Assembly: GCA_965243605.1 (NCBI GenBank)
Contig: CBDEVQ010000117.1
Location: forward strand, 26,765 to 90,764
Length of the DNA stretch: 64,000 bases
Direction of reading: 5' to 3'
DNA from: JBMYYR01 sp965243605
GTDB lineage: Bacteria; Bacteroidota; Bacteroidia; Flavobacteriales; CAJXXR01
The notes under the pieces: model-generated
The model's input: the letters and a program-made list of their open reading frames with translations, nothing else
The model's database searches: none
What the model was told of the DNA's origin: nothing
In this document: piece after piece, positions 25,688-34,161 of the stretch
Position numbering within the stretch: the first letter of the stretch is position 1
Layout: each line of letters starts with the position of its first letter
Program-made: the position numbers and the translations under genes

Positions 25688-26878
25688 TTAGATTGAATTT
25701 AAGATATCTTTAGCAACAAGAGTCTTTGACTTTAACTCAAATGTATCGATTTTATTTTGTTTCGTTATAATAGTTACCTTATTTGTTGAATGCCCAAACC
25801 CGGCACCTTCATCTTCTAAAGTGTTTATTACGATCAAATCTAAATTCTTTTTCAATATTTTGGACTTACCATATTCTAATGCATTATTGGTTTCCAATGC
25901 AAAACCTACAAGAACTTGAGATTCTTGTTTAGTCTGTCCTAATGTTTTAAGAATATCCGGATTTTGGATAAGTTCTATAGACATTCCATCTTCTTCAGAT
26001 GTTTTTTTAATTTTCTGATTTGCGGAAGATTTTGGTTTAAAATCGGCCACAGCTGCTGTTAATATTCCAATATCTGCATATTTCCAAATATTAACACAGG
26101 CCTCATACATCTCAGAAGCACTCTCTACTCGAGTAACACTAACCATTGGGTGATTAACCTGCTCAGCACTTGGTCCTAAAATTAAATCTACTGTAGCGCC
26201 TTGTAAAGCGGCTTCTTGTGCCAATGCTATTCCCATTTTACCAGTAGATCGATTTCCGATGAACCTAACCGGGTCTATAGCTTCATATGTAGGACCAGCA
26301 TTTATGAGTATATGCTTACCTTGAAATTTACCCGTTTTAGAAAATTGTGCTACTGTATGCCAATAAATAGTTTCAGGTTCGGCCAATCGACCTTTACCAA
26401 TTAGTCCTGAAGCTAAAAAACCTTCTTCTGCAGGAATTTCTATATTCCCATACTCTAAAAGCGTTTGTCTATTTCGAACAAAAGAAGGATGCTTATACAT
26501 ATCTAAATCCATTGCTGGTGCGAACATCACTGGACATTTAGCAGATAAGTATACTGCTAATAATAGGTTATCGCAAATTCCATTAGCCATCTTAGCTATT
26601 GTATTAGCTGTGGCTGGTGCAATAATAAAAACATCGGCCCATAATGCTATATCCACATGGTTTTCCCATTGGGTTTTATCCGCAGAAATGGTACTTGTTA
26701 ACACTCTATTCCCTGATAATGTAGATAAAACAAGGGGACTTACAAAATCCAAAGAGGCTGGTGTGAGGATAATTTTAACCTCAGCACCAGCCTTTTTATA
26801 TTGTCTAACAAGCAATGGAATTTTATAAGCTGCAATTCCACCACTTACACCAATAAGTATTTTTTTGCCTTTTAACAC
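25688..26878 (-). CDS. coaBC: Bifunctional phosphopantothenoylcysteine decarboxylase / synthase
   Basis: 396 residues. The CoaC flavin domain (1-~175) begins MLKGKKILIGVSGGIAAYKI and has the active-site histidine H74 in WENHVDIALWADV and the PAMDLDMYKHP motif. The CoaB half begins HILINAGPTYEAIDPVRFIG with NRSTGKMG. The enzyme makes 4'-phosphopantetheine for CoA. In E. coli and plant enzymes the flap reads ACG with a catalytic cysteine; here it reads LASGLIGKGRL with Ser157 in that place. It lies in the bamD-rpoZ-coaBC-porD-recN operon, four bases after rpoZ. Confidence 0.95.
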   Translation of the reverse strand: MLKGKKILIGVSGGIAAYKIPLLVRQYKKAGAEVKIILTPASLDFVSPLVLSTLSGNRVLTSTISADKTQWENHVDIALWADVFIIAPATANTIAKMANGICDNLLLAVYLSAKCPVMFAPAMDLDMYKHPSFVRNRQTLLEYGNIEIPAEEGFLASGLIGKGRLAEPETIYWHTVAQFSKTGKFQGKHILINAGPTYEAIDPVRFIGNRSTGKMGIALAQEAALQGATVDLILGPSAEQVNHPMVSVTRVESASEMYEACVNIWKYADIGILTAAVADFKPKSSANQKIKKTSEEDGMSIELIQNPDILKTLGQTKQESQVLVGFALETNNALEYGKSKILKKNLDLIVINTLEDEGAGFGHSTNKVTIITKQNKIDTFELKSKTLVAKDILNSI

Positions 26879-26882
26879 AAAA

Positions 26883-27218
26883 TTATTTTTTCAACTCTTT
26901 AGAAACAATTTTAGTAACAACGTCTAATTCACCATTAGTCATTTCTTCTAAGGCCATTAAAACTGTTTTAGGTAAGCTTTCGTAGAATTTAGAAACTTCA
27001 ATTTGTTCATTATTCTCAAATACCTCTTCTAAGTTTTCGTTATTCGTTTTAAACTCGTCGATTTTTTTAAGTAACTCTTCTCTCATTGCTTCAGAGATTT
27101 GTTTCGAACGGTCTGCAACAGCAACAATACTAGAATAAATATTTCCAGTTTCTTTTTCTAAATCTCTAAAATCTCTAGTTTGAGTTGATCTTGGTGCACT
27201 ACTTCTTTTAAAATCCAT
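26883..27218 (-). CDS. rpoZ: DNA-directed RNA polymerase omega subunit
   Basis: 111 residues. The core NIYSSIVAVADRSKQISEA (about 27-45) is the omega signature that latches onto beta-prime; the N-terminal RSSAPRSTQTRDFRDLEK and C-terminal KTVLMALEEMTNGELD parts are typical of the Bacteroidota form. Promotes RNA polymerase assembly. Position between bamD and coaBC supports the call. Confidence 0.92.
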   Translation of the reverse strand: MDFKRSSAPRSTQTRDFRDLEKETGNIYSSIVAVADRSKQISEAMREELLKKIDEFKTNNENLEEVFENNEQIEVSKFYESLPKTVLMALEEMTNGELDVVTKIVSKELKK

Positions 27219-27228
27219 GATTGTCTAC

Positions 27229-28032
27229 TTAATTATAGTTTTTCTGTAATTCTCTAACTTTTCCTTCCAACTTCTTAAGTTCTATGATATAAGAACTTTC
27301 TGGAAAAGAATTTTTCATATCCTGAAAAGCGATAATTACATTTCTTAAACGCGCTTCTTTTTTATCCTCAACACTTCTTGTTGCTAATTCAAAATGTGCC
27401 TTAACCAAGTTGTATTTCATATTTTCTACATACTTAGAATCGGGATACTTTTGCAAAAATAAGTTAATTGCGCGAATTGCAGGTTTAAATTTTTCAGTTT
27501 TTAAATAAAGTAAGGTAATATCTGCATCTTTTTTGATCAACTTATCGTTTAATTCACTTAAAAGTGCCGTAACTTCTTCATTATATTCCGAATCTGGAAA
27601 TCTTTGTAAGAAGGTATTATAATGATCTATTGCCTTAATTGTAAACTCTTGGTTTAGGTCACTTTTGGGCGATAGAGCTTTATAACATTTCCCTATCATA
27701 TATGAGGCTTCAATACGTCTATCACTATGAGCATATCTTTTTTCAAAATCTCCAAAATAATATGCTGCCAGTAAAAATTGTCCTTCGCAATAATGTGAAG
27801 ATGCTAATGCAAAATATAAACGTTCTGCTTTAGCCGTTCCTTTATACAACTTTAATAATTCATCGTATAACGGTGTCGATTTATCACAATCTCCCTCTTG
27901 ATAATATTTATTTGCCATCGCCGTTTTGTACGTGGCATCAGTACTATTAAGCACTTTACTGTATTCACTACAAGATGTGGTTGATAAAGATAAACCTATA
28001 ATAGACAGTCCAAGACTGATTATTGTTTTCAT
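27229..28032 (-). CDS. bamD: Outer membrane assembly lipoprotein BamD
   Basis: Lipoprotein of the BAM complex, which inserts beta-barrels into the outer membrane. Lipobox STTSC is followed by SEYSKVLNSTDATYKTAMA. TPR-like repeats fill the rest, with KYYQEGDCDKSTPLYDELL, YFALASSHYCEGQFLLAAYYFGDF and FPDSEYNEEVTALLSEL. Starts at 28050 and 28044 are also in frame, but the -7 element at 28050-28057 places transcription start at about 28046, so ATG 28032 (MKTIISLGLSIIGLSLST, 267 residues) is preferred. First gene of the five-gene operon. Confidence 0.88.
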   Translation of the reverse strand: MKTIISLGLSIIGLSLSTTSCSEYSKVLNSTDATYKTAMANKYYQEGDCDKSTPLYDELLKLYKGTAKAERLYFALASSHYCEGQFLLAAYYFGDFEKRYAHSDRRIEASYMIGKCYKALSPKSDLNQEFTIKAIDHYNTFLQRFPDSEYNEEVTALLSELNDKLIKKDADITLLYLKTEKFKPAIRAINLFLQKYPDSKYVENMKYNLVKAHFELATRSVEDKKEARLRNVIIAFQDMKNSFPESSYIIELKKLEGKVRELQKNYN

Positions 28033-28049
28033 ACTATTTTTCATGTGCA

Positions 28050-28057
28050 CAAAAATA
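28050..28057 (-). promoter_or_regulatory. -7 promoter element of the bamD operon (TATTTTTG)
   Basis: TATTTTTG on the minus strand, preceded by more TA-rich DNA. It overlaps the most upstream in-frame ATG of bamD by one base, arguing for the downstream start. Confidence 0.5.
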
Positions 28058-28183
28058 TAATTTTGATTGCTATACTTTTCATTAAATAACTAAAAAAATG
28101 GAAAATATTGTTAAAACCAAAATATGATAATACTTATAGACGGATATTCGAACTATCCGTATGCTATTTATGATTATCTAGAA

Positions 28184-29143
28184 CTATGATGCTTTGATGT
28201 TTACAACCTGCTCATTTAACTTGGCTGCTTCTTTTGCATTAAGCTCTCTAACTTGTTTAATTGTTAACGTACTTCCGTCATGACTCCAACCTGGAGGGCC
28301 AAAAACATACATAAACTTATCTGACCATTTTGGTGATTTTTTTAAATCTTTCCATATATCACCATATTCATGTGTAAGAATGACTAATGGATTATATGAT
28401 TGAGGAGGGTGTGTTACTCCAAATTCGATATCCACTTTATTGTCAATCTTTTTAAACGTACCAAACCAACGGTCAAATAGGTTTAAGAATCCACCGTGAT
28501 TTTTATCCATATATTCTATATTCTTGGCATGGTGAACTTGATGCATCGTATGGGTATTCATAAATCGTTCTAAAAACCCAAGATTGGTAATGTATTTGGT
28601 ATGCAATTGGAATTGCCATAAGGATTCTATTCCTAAACAAACCATAACCATTGCAGGTGGAAATCCTAATGCTGGAATCCACATATAAAACAATGGTTTA
28701 TATCCTAATGTAAACCAACCATTTCTAACTGCGGTACCAAGGTTAAAGTTATCTGATGAATGATGTACTACATGGGCAGCCCAAAGAAATCTTACCATAT
28801 GATTCTGACGATGGAACCAGTAATATGCAAAATCGTCTAATAATTGACAAATTATCCAAATATACCAAGCGTATCCAAAACTTTCCCATCCCAATATGTT
28901 TGTTCGTACGCCATCTACTACGGGATTAAATAATGCATAAGCAGCTTCAAATAATATTACCGTATAAACGGTTTTTATTAATGGTGCTAATATGGCAGAA
29001 CCAATACCCATACTTAAACTAGAAAATAAATCTTTCCAGTGGTAGAGCTTTTCGTTATTATGAGTCTTACTATAAGCTAACTCAATGATTATAAGTCCTA
29101 TAAAACACGGAACTCCATAGACAACGGGGTTTGTAAAATCCAA
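28184..29143 (-). CDS. Sterol desaturase / fatty acid hydroxylase superfamily protein
   Basis: 319 residues. Integral-membrane di-iron enzyme with the three histidine clusters: FHRQNH (about 116-121), HVVHHSSDN (about 129-137) and HQVHHAKN (about 201-208, after HTM). Four or more hydrophobic segments precede and surround them. Family members hydroxylate or desaturate lipids; in bacteria the substrate may be fatty acids, carotenoids or hopanoid/sterol-like lipids. Monocistronic by spacing. Substrate unknown. Confidence 0.88.
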   Translation of the reverse strand: MDFTNPVVYGVPCFIGLIIIELAYSKTHNNEKLYHWKDLFSSLSMGIGSAILAPLIKTVYTVILFEAAYALFNPVVDGVRTNILGWESFGYAWYIWIICQLLDDFAYYWFHRQNHMVRFLWAAHVVHHSSDNFNLGTAVRNGWFTLGYKPLFYMWIPALGFPPAMVMVCLGIESLWQFQLHTKYITNLGFLERFMNTHTMHQVHHAKNIEYMDKNHGGFLNLFDRWFGTFKKIDNKVDIEFGVTHPPQSYNPLVILTHEYGDIWKDLKKSPKWSDKFMYVFGPPGWSHDGSTLTIKQVRELNAKEAAKLNEQVVNIKAS

Positions 29144-29259
29144 ACTAATGAGGTTTAATTGATAAAATAATAATTTTGACGAATGTATACTTTTTTTATG
29201 ATAATAGACCTGAATAATAGTTAATAATCACAAGAATATACATTCCTTAGAATAGATTA

Positions 29260-30456
29260 TTAAGATTTCAAATTTGAGGTTCTTATGATTTGACTTGCAA
29301 TTGTTTTTCCAAAAGCAAAACATGCCGAAAGTAGGTATCCTCCAGTTGGAGCATCCCAATCTAGCATTTCACCGTTTATAAACCAATGGGGTTGTTTATG
29401 AAGATTCAAATATGAGTTAACTTCATTTAATGATACTCCACCAATGGTAGAAATTGCTTTATCTAATTCTTCGTACCCTGTAATTACAATTGGAAAATTC
29501 TTAATCAGTTCCGAAGGGTGACTATTTGAATTTAGGCTTTTAAATAAGCTCGGGTAAATATTTGCAATTTTTAAATGCTTTATATTTTTAGACAGAGAAA
29601 ATTTAGAATTCCATTTTTGTTCTAATTCCAATTGACTCCATTGAGGTTTAAAATCTATATAAACCCTAACGTTTCCTTTTTTTAAGGCTTCTCTAATGTG
29701 ATGGTTTAGATGATAAATTGGACTTCCTTCTAATTGATGATCACCAATCCTTATTTCACCTGTAAATTGTAAACCTTCATATTTAAGAACAATGTTTTTA
29801 ATAAACGTTCCATTCCATTTATTAAAAATATAATCATCTAATTCGCACTTTACTCCAGAATTTGATGGTTGAAACGAATTTACTTCTACCCCATGGTTAC
29901 GAAAAGGTATGACCCAATTTGCATTAGAACCTGTTTCCCTCCAAGAGTTACCTCCAAATCCAAATACAGAAATATGGGAAGTCACCTCAATATGTGTCTT
30001 TGTTTTAATATTATAAACGTGGTGTTTATTTTGATCTCCAGACAACCATTGATGATGTGTAAAAATTTGAAGCCCTTTATCTTTTAGATGTGATAACCAA
30101 ATTTTCAGAAATTGTACAGCAGATATCTCTGGAAACACTTTCCCCGCAGATCCTACATATGTTGATATACCAAGATTTTTGTCGAAATAATCTCTTTGCT
30201 GTTGTGGAGTAAACAATTTAAGCGCAATCGATATAAACTCAGAATCTCTGTAATATTGGTTCACAAAACGATCAAATGTAAAATCCATTGAGAGATTTAA
30301 TCCGCTTTTACCTGCTAGTAAAAACTTTTTACCAATCTGAGAATTTTGCTCAAATAAAGCAACTCGTAATCCACTATCCATTAAGCATGACGCCGTCATT
30401 AAATTCGCTGGACCACCTCCAAAAAGAATAACATCATACTCCAACATAGGGTTCAT
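29260..30456 (-). CDS. HI0933-like FAD-dependent flavoprotein
   Basis: 398 residues. The N-terminal dinucleotide-binding motif is YDVILFGGGPANLMTAS, followed by FEQNSQIGKKFLLAGKSGLN, a hallmark of the HI0933/YhiN family. The C-terminal FAD segment reads PTGGYLLSACFAFGKTIA. Length and motifs fit the TIGR03862-type flavoproteins, whose reaction is unknown. ATG 30456 directly follows the TAA of the O-methyltransferase gene, so it is the third gene of an M16 peptidase / methyltransferase / flavoprotein operon. An in-frame ATG at 30447 (MLEYD) is also possible. Confidence 0.88.
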   Translation of the reverse strand: MNPMLEYDVILFGGGPANLMTASCLMDSGLRVALFEQNSQIGKKFLLAGKSGLNLSMDFTFDRFVNQYYRDSEFISIALKLFTPQQQRDYFDKNLGISTYVGSAGKVFPEISAVQFLKIWLSHLKDKGLQIFTHHQWLSGDQNKHHVYNIKTKTHIEVTSHISVFGFGGNSWRETGSNANWVIPFRNHGVEVNSFQPSNSGVKCELDDYIFNKWNGTFIKNIVLKYEGLQFTGEIRIGDHQLEGSPIYHLNHHIREALKKGNVRVYIDFKPQWSQLELEQKWNSKFSLSKNIKHLKIANIYPSLFKSLNSNSHPSELIKNFPIVITGYEELDKAISTIGGVSLNEVNSYLNLHKQPHWFINGEMLDWDAPTGGYLLSACFAFGKTIASQIIRTSNLKS

Positions 30457-31089
30457 TTAGTTTTTCTGCAAAATATAAACACCATCTCTTAAGGGCATTA
30501 AAAATGAAGTGAACCTAGTATCCTTTTGAATATTAGCATTGAAATTACGAATAGATTCAGTCTTTTCATCTTTTGCCATATCATCAAATATCTTACCATG
30601 CCATAACACATTATCAACCAAAATAACCCCGTGTTTACTTAATTTAGGATAAACCAAATCAACATATTCTTGATACCTCTCTTTATCCGCATCAATAAAT
30701 ATTAAATCATAAGTTCGATCCAAGCTTGGGATAACATTCATAGCATCCCCATGGTATAAGTTAATTTGATGATCAAATCCTGCCTCAGAAATATATTCTC
30801 CAGCCATTTCAAGCGTTTCTTCGTTTACATCTATTGAATCAATATGCCCATCTAAATCTAAACTTTCCGCAAAACATAGTGTTGAATACCCTGTAAATGT
30901 CCCTATTTCTAATATAGAGTTCGCTCTAATTAATTTCGAGAACATAGACAAAAATCGCCCTTGAACCGGTCCTGAGAGCATATTAGCTCCAATAACTTTT
31001 ATATGTGTATCGCGTCGAAGATTTTGTAAAATTTGAGGTTCCTCAGCTACATTCTTCTCTAAATAGTCAAGTAATATTGTAGAAAACAT
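30457..31089 (-). CDS. Class I SAM-dependent O-methyltransferase (CCoAOMT/COMT-like)
   Basis: 210 residues. The SAM motif ILEIGTFTGYSTLCFAESL, then IDSIDVNEETLEMA, YDLIFIDADKERYQEY (metal-binding aspartate) and ILVDNVLWHGKIF match the cation-dependent O-methyltransferases that act on catechol-like substrates. Physiological substrate in this group is unknown. Sits between the M16 peptidase (3 bases) and the flavoprotein (0 bases). Confidence 0.92.
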   Translation of the reverse strand: MFSTILLDYLEKNVAEEPQILQNLRRDTHIKVIGANMLSGPVQGRFLSMFSKLIRANSILEIGTFTGYSTLCFAESLDLDGHIDSIDVNEETLEMAGEYISEAGFDHQINLYHGDAMNVIPSLDRTYDLIFIDADKERYQEYVDLVYPKLSKHGVILVDNVLWHGKIFDDMAKDEKTESIRNFNANIQKDTRFTSFLMPLRDGVYILQKN

Positions 31090-31092
31090 ATT

Positions 31093-32319
31093 TTAATTGG
31101 TGAATTCTAAGATTGAAAATTGTTGTTTATTGAAGATTTCTTGAGCTACAACTTGTAAATCTTCTGCTGTAATTCCTTCTATCTTATCTCTGACCTGTCC
31201 TACGGTATCCACTTCGTCATGAACAGATAAACTTTTAGCCATAGACAACATTAAACTGCAATTGTTTTCTTGAGAAATATAAAATTGCCCCAATAATTGA
31301 CGTTTTGCTTTGTTCAATTGTCTTTCTGTAAGCATTGTATTTACAAAGCGATCACATTCTTTGTAAATTAAATTTTTAACTTTAGACAAGTGTCTTTTAT
31401 CTGTTCCGAAATAGATTGAAAATATCCCTGTATCAGAATACAAGTGGTAATTAGATTCTATACTATAGGTATATCCGTATTTTTCTCTAATTCCTAAATT
31501 CAGTCTTGAATTTAATCCAGGACCACCTAAAATATTATTTAATAATATAAGCGCCCTAGCCTTTTTTTCTTTCGCTCCATATGCTCTTGTACCAATTAAG
31601 CAATGGCTTTGGTGTTGAGCTATATTTTTACTAATTAACTTAGGTGTATAATCTGTTAAACGCTGTACTTCTTTAATTTTAACATCTTGTTTAGGAATCT
31701 GGCCAAAATATTCTTCAACCATTTTAAACAACTTCACTTCAGAAATATTACCAACTGAAGATATTACCATTTTATCTGGTGAATAATTATTCTTTAAGAA
31801 AGTCATAACATCTTCCCTTGTAAACTTAGTAATACTCTCCTCATTTCCTAAGATATTAACTCCAAGTGATGTTTTATCAAATATCAACTCGTCAAAATCA
31901 TCAAAAATTTGCTCCGACGGAGAATCTTTATAAGAATTTATTTCATCAACAATTACTTCCTTTTCTTTTTCTAACTCTTTAGAAGGAAAAGTGGATGAAT
32001 TAACAATATCTGCTATTAATTCAACTGCTCTTTTAAAATCTGATTTTAAAAATGAAGAATAAATATATGTTTCTTCTTTTGTTGTATATGCATTTAACTC
32101 ACCTCCAACATCTTCCATTCGAGACAGAATATGGTGCATCTTGCGTTTTTCTGTTCCCTTAAAGAGAATGTGTTCAATAAAATGAGCCATCCCAAATTCA
32201 TGTTCCTTTTCATCTCTACTTCCCACATTGATCATCCAACCGAAATGAGCTACCTCACTTTTTACTCGTTTATGAATGATACGGATCCCGTTATCTAGTG
32301 TATGCGTGTAAAATTCCAT
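31093..32319 (-). CDS. M16-family zinc peptidase (pitrilysin/processing-peptidase type)
   Basis: 408 residues in two halves. The inverted zinc motif HXXEH is HFIEH in GMAHFIEHILFKGT (about 46-50), with the third ligand glutamate in the KEKEVIVDEINSYKDSP stretch about 75 residues on. The C-terminal half has GGPGLNSRLNLGIREKYGY, the substrate-binding R/Y signature. No signal peptide, so probably cytosolic. First gene of the operon. The promoter element 32324-32331 lies only four bases before the ATG, suggesting an almost leaderless message. Confidence 0.92.
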   Translation of the reverse strand: MEFYTHTLDNGIRIIHKRVKSEVAHFGWMINVGSRDEKEHEFGMAHFIEHILFKGTEKRKMHHILSRMEDVGGELNAYTTKEETYIYSSFLKSDFKRAVELIADIVNSSTFPSKELEKEKEVIVDEINSYKDSPSEQIFDDFDELIFDKTSLGVNILGNEESITKFTREDVMTFLKNNYSPDKMVISSVGNISEVKLFKMVEEYFGQIPKQDVKIKEVQRLTDYTPKLISKNIAQHQSHCLIGTRAYGAKEKKARALILLNNILGGPGLNSRLNLGIREKYGYTYSIESNYHLYSDTGIFSIYFGTDKRHLSKVKNLIYKECDRFVNTMLTERQLNKAKRQLLGQFYISQENNCSLMLSMAKSLSVHDEVDTVGQVRDKIEGITAEDLQVVAQEIFNKQQFSILEFTN

Positions 32320-32323
32320 TTGG

Positions 32324-32331
32324 CAAAAGTA
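32324..32331 (-). promoter_or_regulatory. -7 promoter element of the M16 peptidase operon (TACTTTTG)
   Basis: TACTTTTG on the minus strand, four bases before the ATG at 32319. Using rnpB as a ruler, transcription would start at or within a base or two of the start codon. Confidence 0.45.
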
Positions 32332-32581
32332 AAGTAAATAGAGGAATTAAATACACTTTACATTCTTATTAATTTTAGGCTTATTTAATGCGAAATATTA
32401 TCGCAATAATCCTATAAAAACTAACGGTAGTACTACGGGTGAAAACACTATTATAAATATCATAAAACACCTATATTAATCACCTCAACATGGTAATCAC
32501 AACCCATGAAGTAGATATTTAAACAACTGAATATCAATACACTTAAAACAAACATCAAATGTAAAATTAATATTAAATGAA

Positions 32582-32685
32582 TTACTTTTAACAAAAGTAA
32601 AAGGTAGTTTCCTATAATAATTTTACTTTTTTGACTACATTTATAGCGTAACAACAAATGTTAATGCACATACATATGTTGTTAC
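32582..32685. repeat. Two inverted repeats in the 32320-32737 gap
   Basis: The first is TTACTTTT / AAAAGTAA with an AAC loop (32582-32600). The second has 13-bp arms with one mismatch, GTAACAACAAATG (32648-32660) and CATATGTTGTTAC (32673-32685), and no T-tract after it. Both lie upstream of the zinc-ribbon gene and may be regulatory. Apart from these and the promoter at 32324-32331 I see nothing in the 418-base gap; a 65-residue minus-strand frame in it does not look like a gene. Confidence 0.5.
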
Positions 32686-32737
32686 TTCCCCCAATTATCA
32701 AGCTCTGATATTTTAGAATCTTAAATAATTTTAAATT

Positions 32738-33055
32738 ATGGAAAGCTTAGTAAAAAAAACAGTCACTTTCTTTAAAAAGGATCAGATTTATGATTTTTTT
32801 GAAGAAATATTAGAAAAAACAGATGCATTAACCTATCAACAAGTGATTATTCAACGTGCTTTTATAAATGGTCTAGAATCATTAAGCAATTTAGAACTCG
32901 ATCAAGTTAAATTATATTTAAAGTTTTATTCATTAAATAATTCTTGCCCGATATGTAAAAATGAAAATATCATGTTGCTATCAGATTTTATATATGTCTC
33001 TGATTTCGGAATGTGTCCTGCATGTGACCATGATAGTGATTTTTTAATTGTATAA
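32738..33055 (+). CDS. Small protein with C-terminal zinc-ribbon-like cysteines
   Basis: 105 residues. A helical N-terminal part (MESLVKKTVTFFKKDQ, IYDFFEEILEKT) precedes two CPxC knuckles, CPICK (about 72-76) and CPACD (about 95-99), spaced as in a zinc ribbon. No signal peptide or membrane helix. I recognise no named family; nucleic-acid or protein binding is possible but not shown. It stands alone, preceded by two dyads. Confidence 0.65.
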   Translation: MESLVKKTVTFFKKDQIYDFFEEILEKTDALTYQQVIIQRAFINGLESLSNLELDQVKLYLKFYSLNNSCPICKNENIMLLSDFIYVSDFGMCPACDHDSDFLIV

Positions 33056-33157
33056 TGAATGATGCCATAAAACTCAGTATTACTATACATATTTAAACAT
33101 TTATAAATATTGTATTAAAACAACAATCAACTAACTTTTAACTAATCTATTTTTTTA

Positions 33158-33165
33158 TAGCTTTG
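33158..33165 (+). promoter_or_regulatory. -7 promoter element of panB (TAGCTTTG)
   Basis: TAGCTTTG fits TAnnTTTG and lies 30 bases before the panB ATG at 33196; an out-of-frame ATG at 33189 sits in the leader. Confidence 0.5.
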
Positions 33166-33195
33166 TTGTCCGCTTTATCATTAAATACATGAAGT

Positions 33196-34014
33196 ATGTC
33201 TACAGCAAAGAAAGAATTTAAGAAAGTAACTACCAATGTCGTTCAGGCAATGAAGCAACAAGGAGAAAAAATCTCTATGTTAACAGCCTACGATTATACA
33301 ATGGCTAAAATTATTGATAATGCCCATATTGATGTCATTTTAGTTGGAGATTCAGCATCTAACGTTATGGCTGGTCATGAAACAACATTACCAATTACAT
33401 TGGATCAAATGATTTATCATGCATCTAGTGTTGTTAGAGCTGTGGATAGAGCTTTAGTTGTAGTCGATTTACCATTTGGATCTTACCAAGGAAACTCTAA
33501 AGAAGCTCTTAACTCTGCCATTAGAATAATGAAAGAATCTGGTGCACATGCCGTAAAACTTGAAGGAGGATCTGAAATTGGAGAATCTATTTCTAGAATT
33601 ATCTCGGCTGGAATTCCAGTCATGGGACATTTAGGGCTTACACCACAATCTATTTATAAATTTGGAACCTACACGGTAAGAGCTAAAGAAGAAGAAGAAG
33701 CCAAAAAATTAATGGAAGACGCTAAATTATTAGAAGAATTAGGATGTTTTTCTGTTGTTTTTGAAAAAATTCCATCTCAATTAGCTACTGATGTTACAAA
33801 AGTATTAAACATTCCTACAATTGGAATTGGTGCAGGAAATGGTGTAGATGGTCAAGTATTAGTAACCCATGATTTAATGGGAATGACTCATGAATTCAAT
33901 CCTAGATTTTTACGTCGATACCTTAATTTATTTGAAGATATGACGACTGCTGTTCAAAATTATATTGTGGATGTTAAATCTAAAGATTTCCCGAACGAAA
34001 AAGAACAATACTAA
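33196..34014 (+). CDS. panB: 3-methyl-2-oxobutanoate hydroxymethyltransferase
   Basis: 272 residues. First committed step to pantothenate: transfers a hydroxymethyl group from methylene-tetrahydrofolate to 2-oxoisovalerate. Motifs are ISMLTAYDYTMAKIID, ILVGDSASNVMAGHETTLPI (metal and substrate aspartate), HAVKLEGGSE, GHLGLTPQSIYKFG, and the C-terminal IPTIGIGAGNGVDGQVLV. It stands alone here, without panC or panD, between its own promoter and a terminator. coaBC elsewhere in the window acts later in the same pathway. Confidence 0.96.
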   Translation: MSTAKKEFKKVTTNVVQAMKQQGEKISMLTAYDYTMAKIIDNAHIDVILVGDSASNVMAGHETTLPITLDQMIYHASSVVRAVDRALVVVDLPFGSYQGNSKEALNSAIRIMKESGAHAVKLEGGSEIGESISRIISAGIPVMGHLGLTPQSIYKFGTYTVRAKEEEEAKKLMEDAKLLEELGCFSVVFEKIPSQLATDVTKVLNIPTIGIGAGNGVDGQVLVTHDLMGMTHEFNPRFLRRYLNLFEDMTTAVQNYIVDVKSKDFPNEKEQY

Positions 34015-34072
34015 ACATTTTTTCAAATAAATAAGACAACCTCTACAGGAAGTTAACCTCTTAATAATGAAA

Positions 34073-34119
34073 CAAGTATTAATTATAAATCAAATTTATA
34101 ATTAATACTTGTTTTTTTT
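34073..34119 (+). terminator. Strong terminator after panB
   Basis: An 18-bp perfect stem (34073-34090 with 34094-34111), loop CAA, followed by eight T residues. The end of its right arm also forms the TTG of the marC promoter. Confidence 0.9.
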
Positions 34120-34138
34120 GTTGATTAGAGTACTTTTG
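34109..34138 (+). promoter_or_regulatory. marC-porin promoter, TTG-N19-TACTTTTG
   Basis: TTG (34109-34111), a 19-base spacer and TACTTTTG (34131-34138) match both halves of the Bacteroidota promoter. ATG of marC follows 23 bases later. It overlaps the panB terminator. Confidence 0.6.
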
Positions 34139-34161
34139 CCAAAATTTTAAAGACTAAAGTC

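Noticed and set aside
32460..32657. 65-residue minus-strand frame rich in leucine and isoleucine
   Set aside because: Looks like AT-rich noise translated as hydrophobic residues; it spans one of the dyads and has no partner gene.
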